Origin: Lachnoclostridium sp. UBA6475
Lineage (GTDB): Bacteria; Bacillota; Clostridia; Lachnospirales; Lachnospiraceae
DNA length: 7,406 nt
Direction: 5' to 3'
Assembly (NCBI GenBank): GCA_002435545.1
Contig: DJNB01000249.1
Coordinates: 1 to 7,406 of the forward strand
The notes beneath the pieces were generated by a model, which did no database searches, was not told the origin of the DNA, and was given only the letters and a program-made list of their open reading frames with translations. The position numbers and the translations under genes are program-made. Below are positions 6,762-7,406 of this stretch, piece by piece (the stretch's first letter is position 1; each line of letters opens with the position of its first letter).

Positions 6762-6793
6762 TATCCAGTTTTGTTTATTTTTGGATGCCAGTT
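6741..6793 (-). promoter_or_regulatory. Possible PdxR (MocR-family) operator before pdxS
   Basis: The minus strand carries ACTGGCAT (6792 to 6785) and ACTGGATAT (6769 to 6761) as direct repeats 23 bp apart, plus the inverted TGCCAGATAT (6752 to 6743). CTGG and CCAG of the last pair form a dyad with 14 bases between. Direct plus inverted half-sites around the -35 element are typical of MocR-type regulators, and PdxR is the common regulator of pdxST in Firmicutes. The regulator is not in the window, so this is inference from layout. Confidence 0.35.
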
Positions 6794-6837
6794 AGAGAGG
6801 CAGAGAGATTTTCTTTTCATTTCACCCCACACCTTTA

Positions 6838-7182
6838 TTACTTAACATATTTTTGAAACCAATTAGGAACATTATCCGTTATCATATACAACTCATTTTC
6901 TTTATAAACAGCAAACCGATTAAACACTGTTGTATTATCATATAAAACAACACTATCACATTTTGATTTAATTTCTTTCAAATTTTTAAAGCTTTCCGTA
7001 TACCTACGTTCAACATCTACATCAGGAATACCATGCCCACCGTGTGCAACACGATATGCAATTCTTTGTTTCGCTATTTCATCCGTATTAACCCTCTTCA
7101 TACCTTTTAAAGAATCTAATGTTTGATACAGTGTCGACTTTCCCGCTCCATTAACACCGGCAATCAAAATATATTTCTCCAT
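6838..7182 (-). CDS. Zeta-toxin-like P-loop kinase, internally shortened
   Basis: P-loop NTPase of the zeta-toxin superfamily, 114 residues. Characterised zeta toxins phosphorylate UDP-N-acetylglucosamine; small chromosomal members like this are mostly uncharacterised. Seen: Walker A GVNGAGKST at 9-17, RVNTDEI at 30-36, RVAHGGHGIP at 44-53 with ERRYTESFKNLKEI at 58-71 (the Arg-rich lid region), and the C-terminal NVPNWFQK. Family members of this type are usually about 180-195 residues. From memory of the family, about 70 residues that normally stand between NTDEI and the AKQRIAYRV helix, including the E-T-T substrate segment, are missing. The frame is intact, so this is an in-frame deletion or a real short form, probably without toxin activity. 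Its ATG directly follows the TGA of the upstream small gene; AAAGGAA is 12 nt before. The DNA is visibly AT-richer than the pdx and dcw genes, hinting at transfer. Confidence 0.72.
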   Translation of the reverse strand: MEKYILIAGVNGAGKSTLYQTLDSLKGMKRVNTDEIAKQRIAYRVAHGGHGIPDVDVERRYTESFKNLKEIKSKCDSVVLYDNTTVFNRFAVYKENELYMITDNVPNWFQKYVK

Positions 7183-7362
7183 TCAGAACAAATTCCTTTC
7201 AATAACTTCTTTTTGCTTTTTCTGCAGCAAAAAATTCCCAAGCATTTCAAAAAAATCTCTTTCATCTTTGTCCTTTGCCTGCATAATAAGTTGAAGCGTA
7301 TCCTCTGGCTGCAAAGTTTTCATATCTTGAAACATATTTGAATATTTATTTACATCACACAT
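7183..7362 (-). CDS. Small protein paired with the zeta-like gene, putative antitoxin
   Basis: A 59-residue, charged, probably all-helical protein with no recognised domain. Residues from about 15 on (LQPEDTLQLIMQAKDKDERD) look like two amphipathic helices, followed by FFEMLGNFLLQKKQKEVIERNLF. No signal peptide, membrane segment or DNA-binding motif is seen. The start is the ATG at 7362, because AGAGGTGA ends 5 nt before it; a GTG at 7371 lies inside that ribosome site and is rejected. The TGA abuts the ATG of the zeta-like gene with no gap, so the two are surely co-translated. The order small protein then zeta kinase, as in epsilon-zeta and PezA-PezT, suggests an antitoxin, but there is no sequence similarity to Epsilon or PezA that I can see. 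Function is inferred from context only. Confidence 0.62.
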   Translation of the reverse strand: MCDVNKYSNMFQDMKTLQPEDTLQLIMQAKDKDERDFFEMLGNFLLQKKQKEVIERNLF

Positions 7363-7385
7363 ATTTGTCACCTCTCATAATATAA

Positions 7386-7391
7386 ATTGTA
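7386..7391 (-). promoter_or_regulatory. Possible -10 element of the small-protein/zeta-like unit
   Basis: TACAAT (7391 to 7386) is five of six to the sigma-A -10 consensus and would start transcription near 7379, just before the ribosome site at 7368-7375. The -35 would fall at or beyond the window edge, so it cannot be checked here. Confidence 0.3.
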
Positions 7392-7406
7392 CCAAGTCGC
7401 TAGCGC

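Noticed and set aside
7363..7371. GTG start for the small protein upstream of the zeta-like gene
   Set aside because: The GTG is part of the AGAGGTGA ribosome site that serves the ATG at 7362.

Overview
The window looks like chromosomal DNA of a Firmicute, most likely a Lachnospiraceae-type Clostridium relative. This is inferred from protein character, strong AGGAGG-type ribosome sites and gene order. Every supported gene lies on the minus strand, so reading order runs from high to low coordinates.

Right end (about 7400 to 6838): an AT-rich two-gene unit, a 59-residue helical protein (putative antitoxin) whose stop codon abuts the ATG of a P-loop zeta-toxin-like protein. The zeta-like protein appears to have lost about 70 central residues in frame, which is the most unusual thing in the window.

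Middle (6838 to 5123): a 159-bp regulatory gap with a candidate sigma-A promoter and CTGG half-sites resembling a MocR/PdxR operator. It is followed by pdxS and pdxT, the two subunits of the DXP-independent pyridoxal 5'-phosphate synthase, and then a hairpin/T-run terminator.

Left part (5039 to 1): the start of the division and cell wall (dcw) cluster: promoter, four 10-bp MraZ boxes, a structured leader of about 150 nt, mraZ, rsmH, an ftsL-like gene, a class B PBP of FtsI/PBP2B type, and the first 326 codons of a second class B PBP resembling SpoVD, cut by the window edge. The first four genes are spaced by 17 to 33 nt and look like one operon autoregulated by MraZ. The second PBP sits behind a 78-nt gap holding a sequence close to a sigma-E promoter, which would fit a sporulation-specific SpoVD.

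Most of the window is well-known core biology. The parts worth a second look are the shortened zeta-like protein and its small partner, the MraZ operator and leader layout, the sigma-E-like site, and the pdxS control region. I see no CRISPR array, insertion sequence, tRNA or rRNA.
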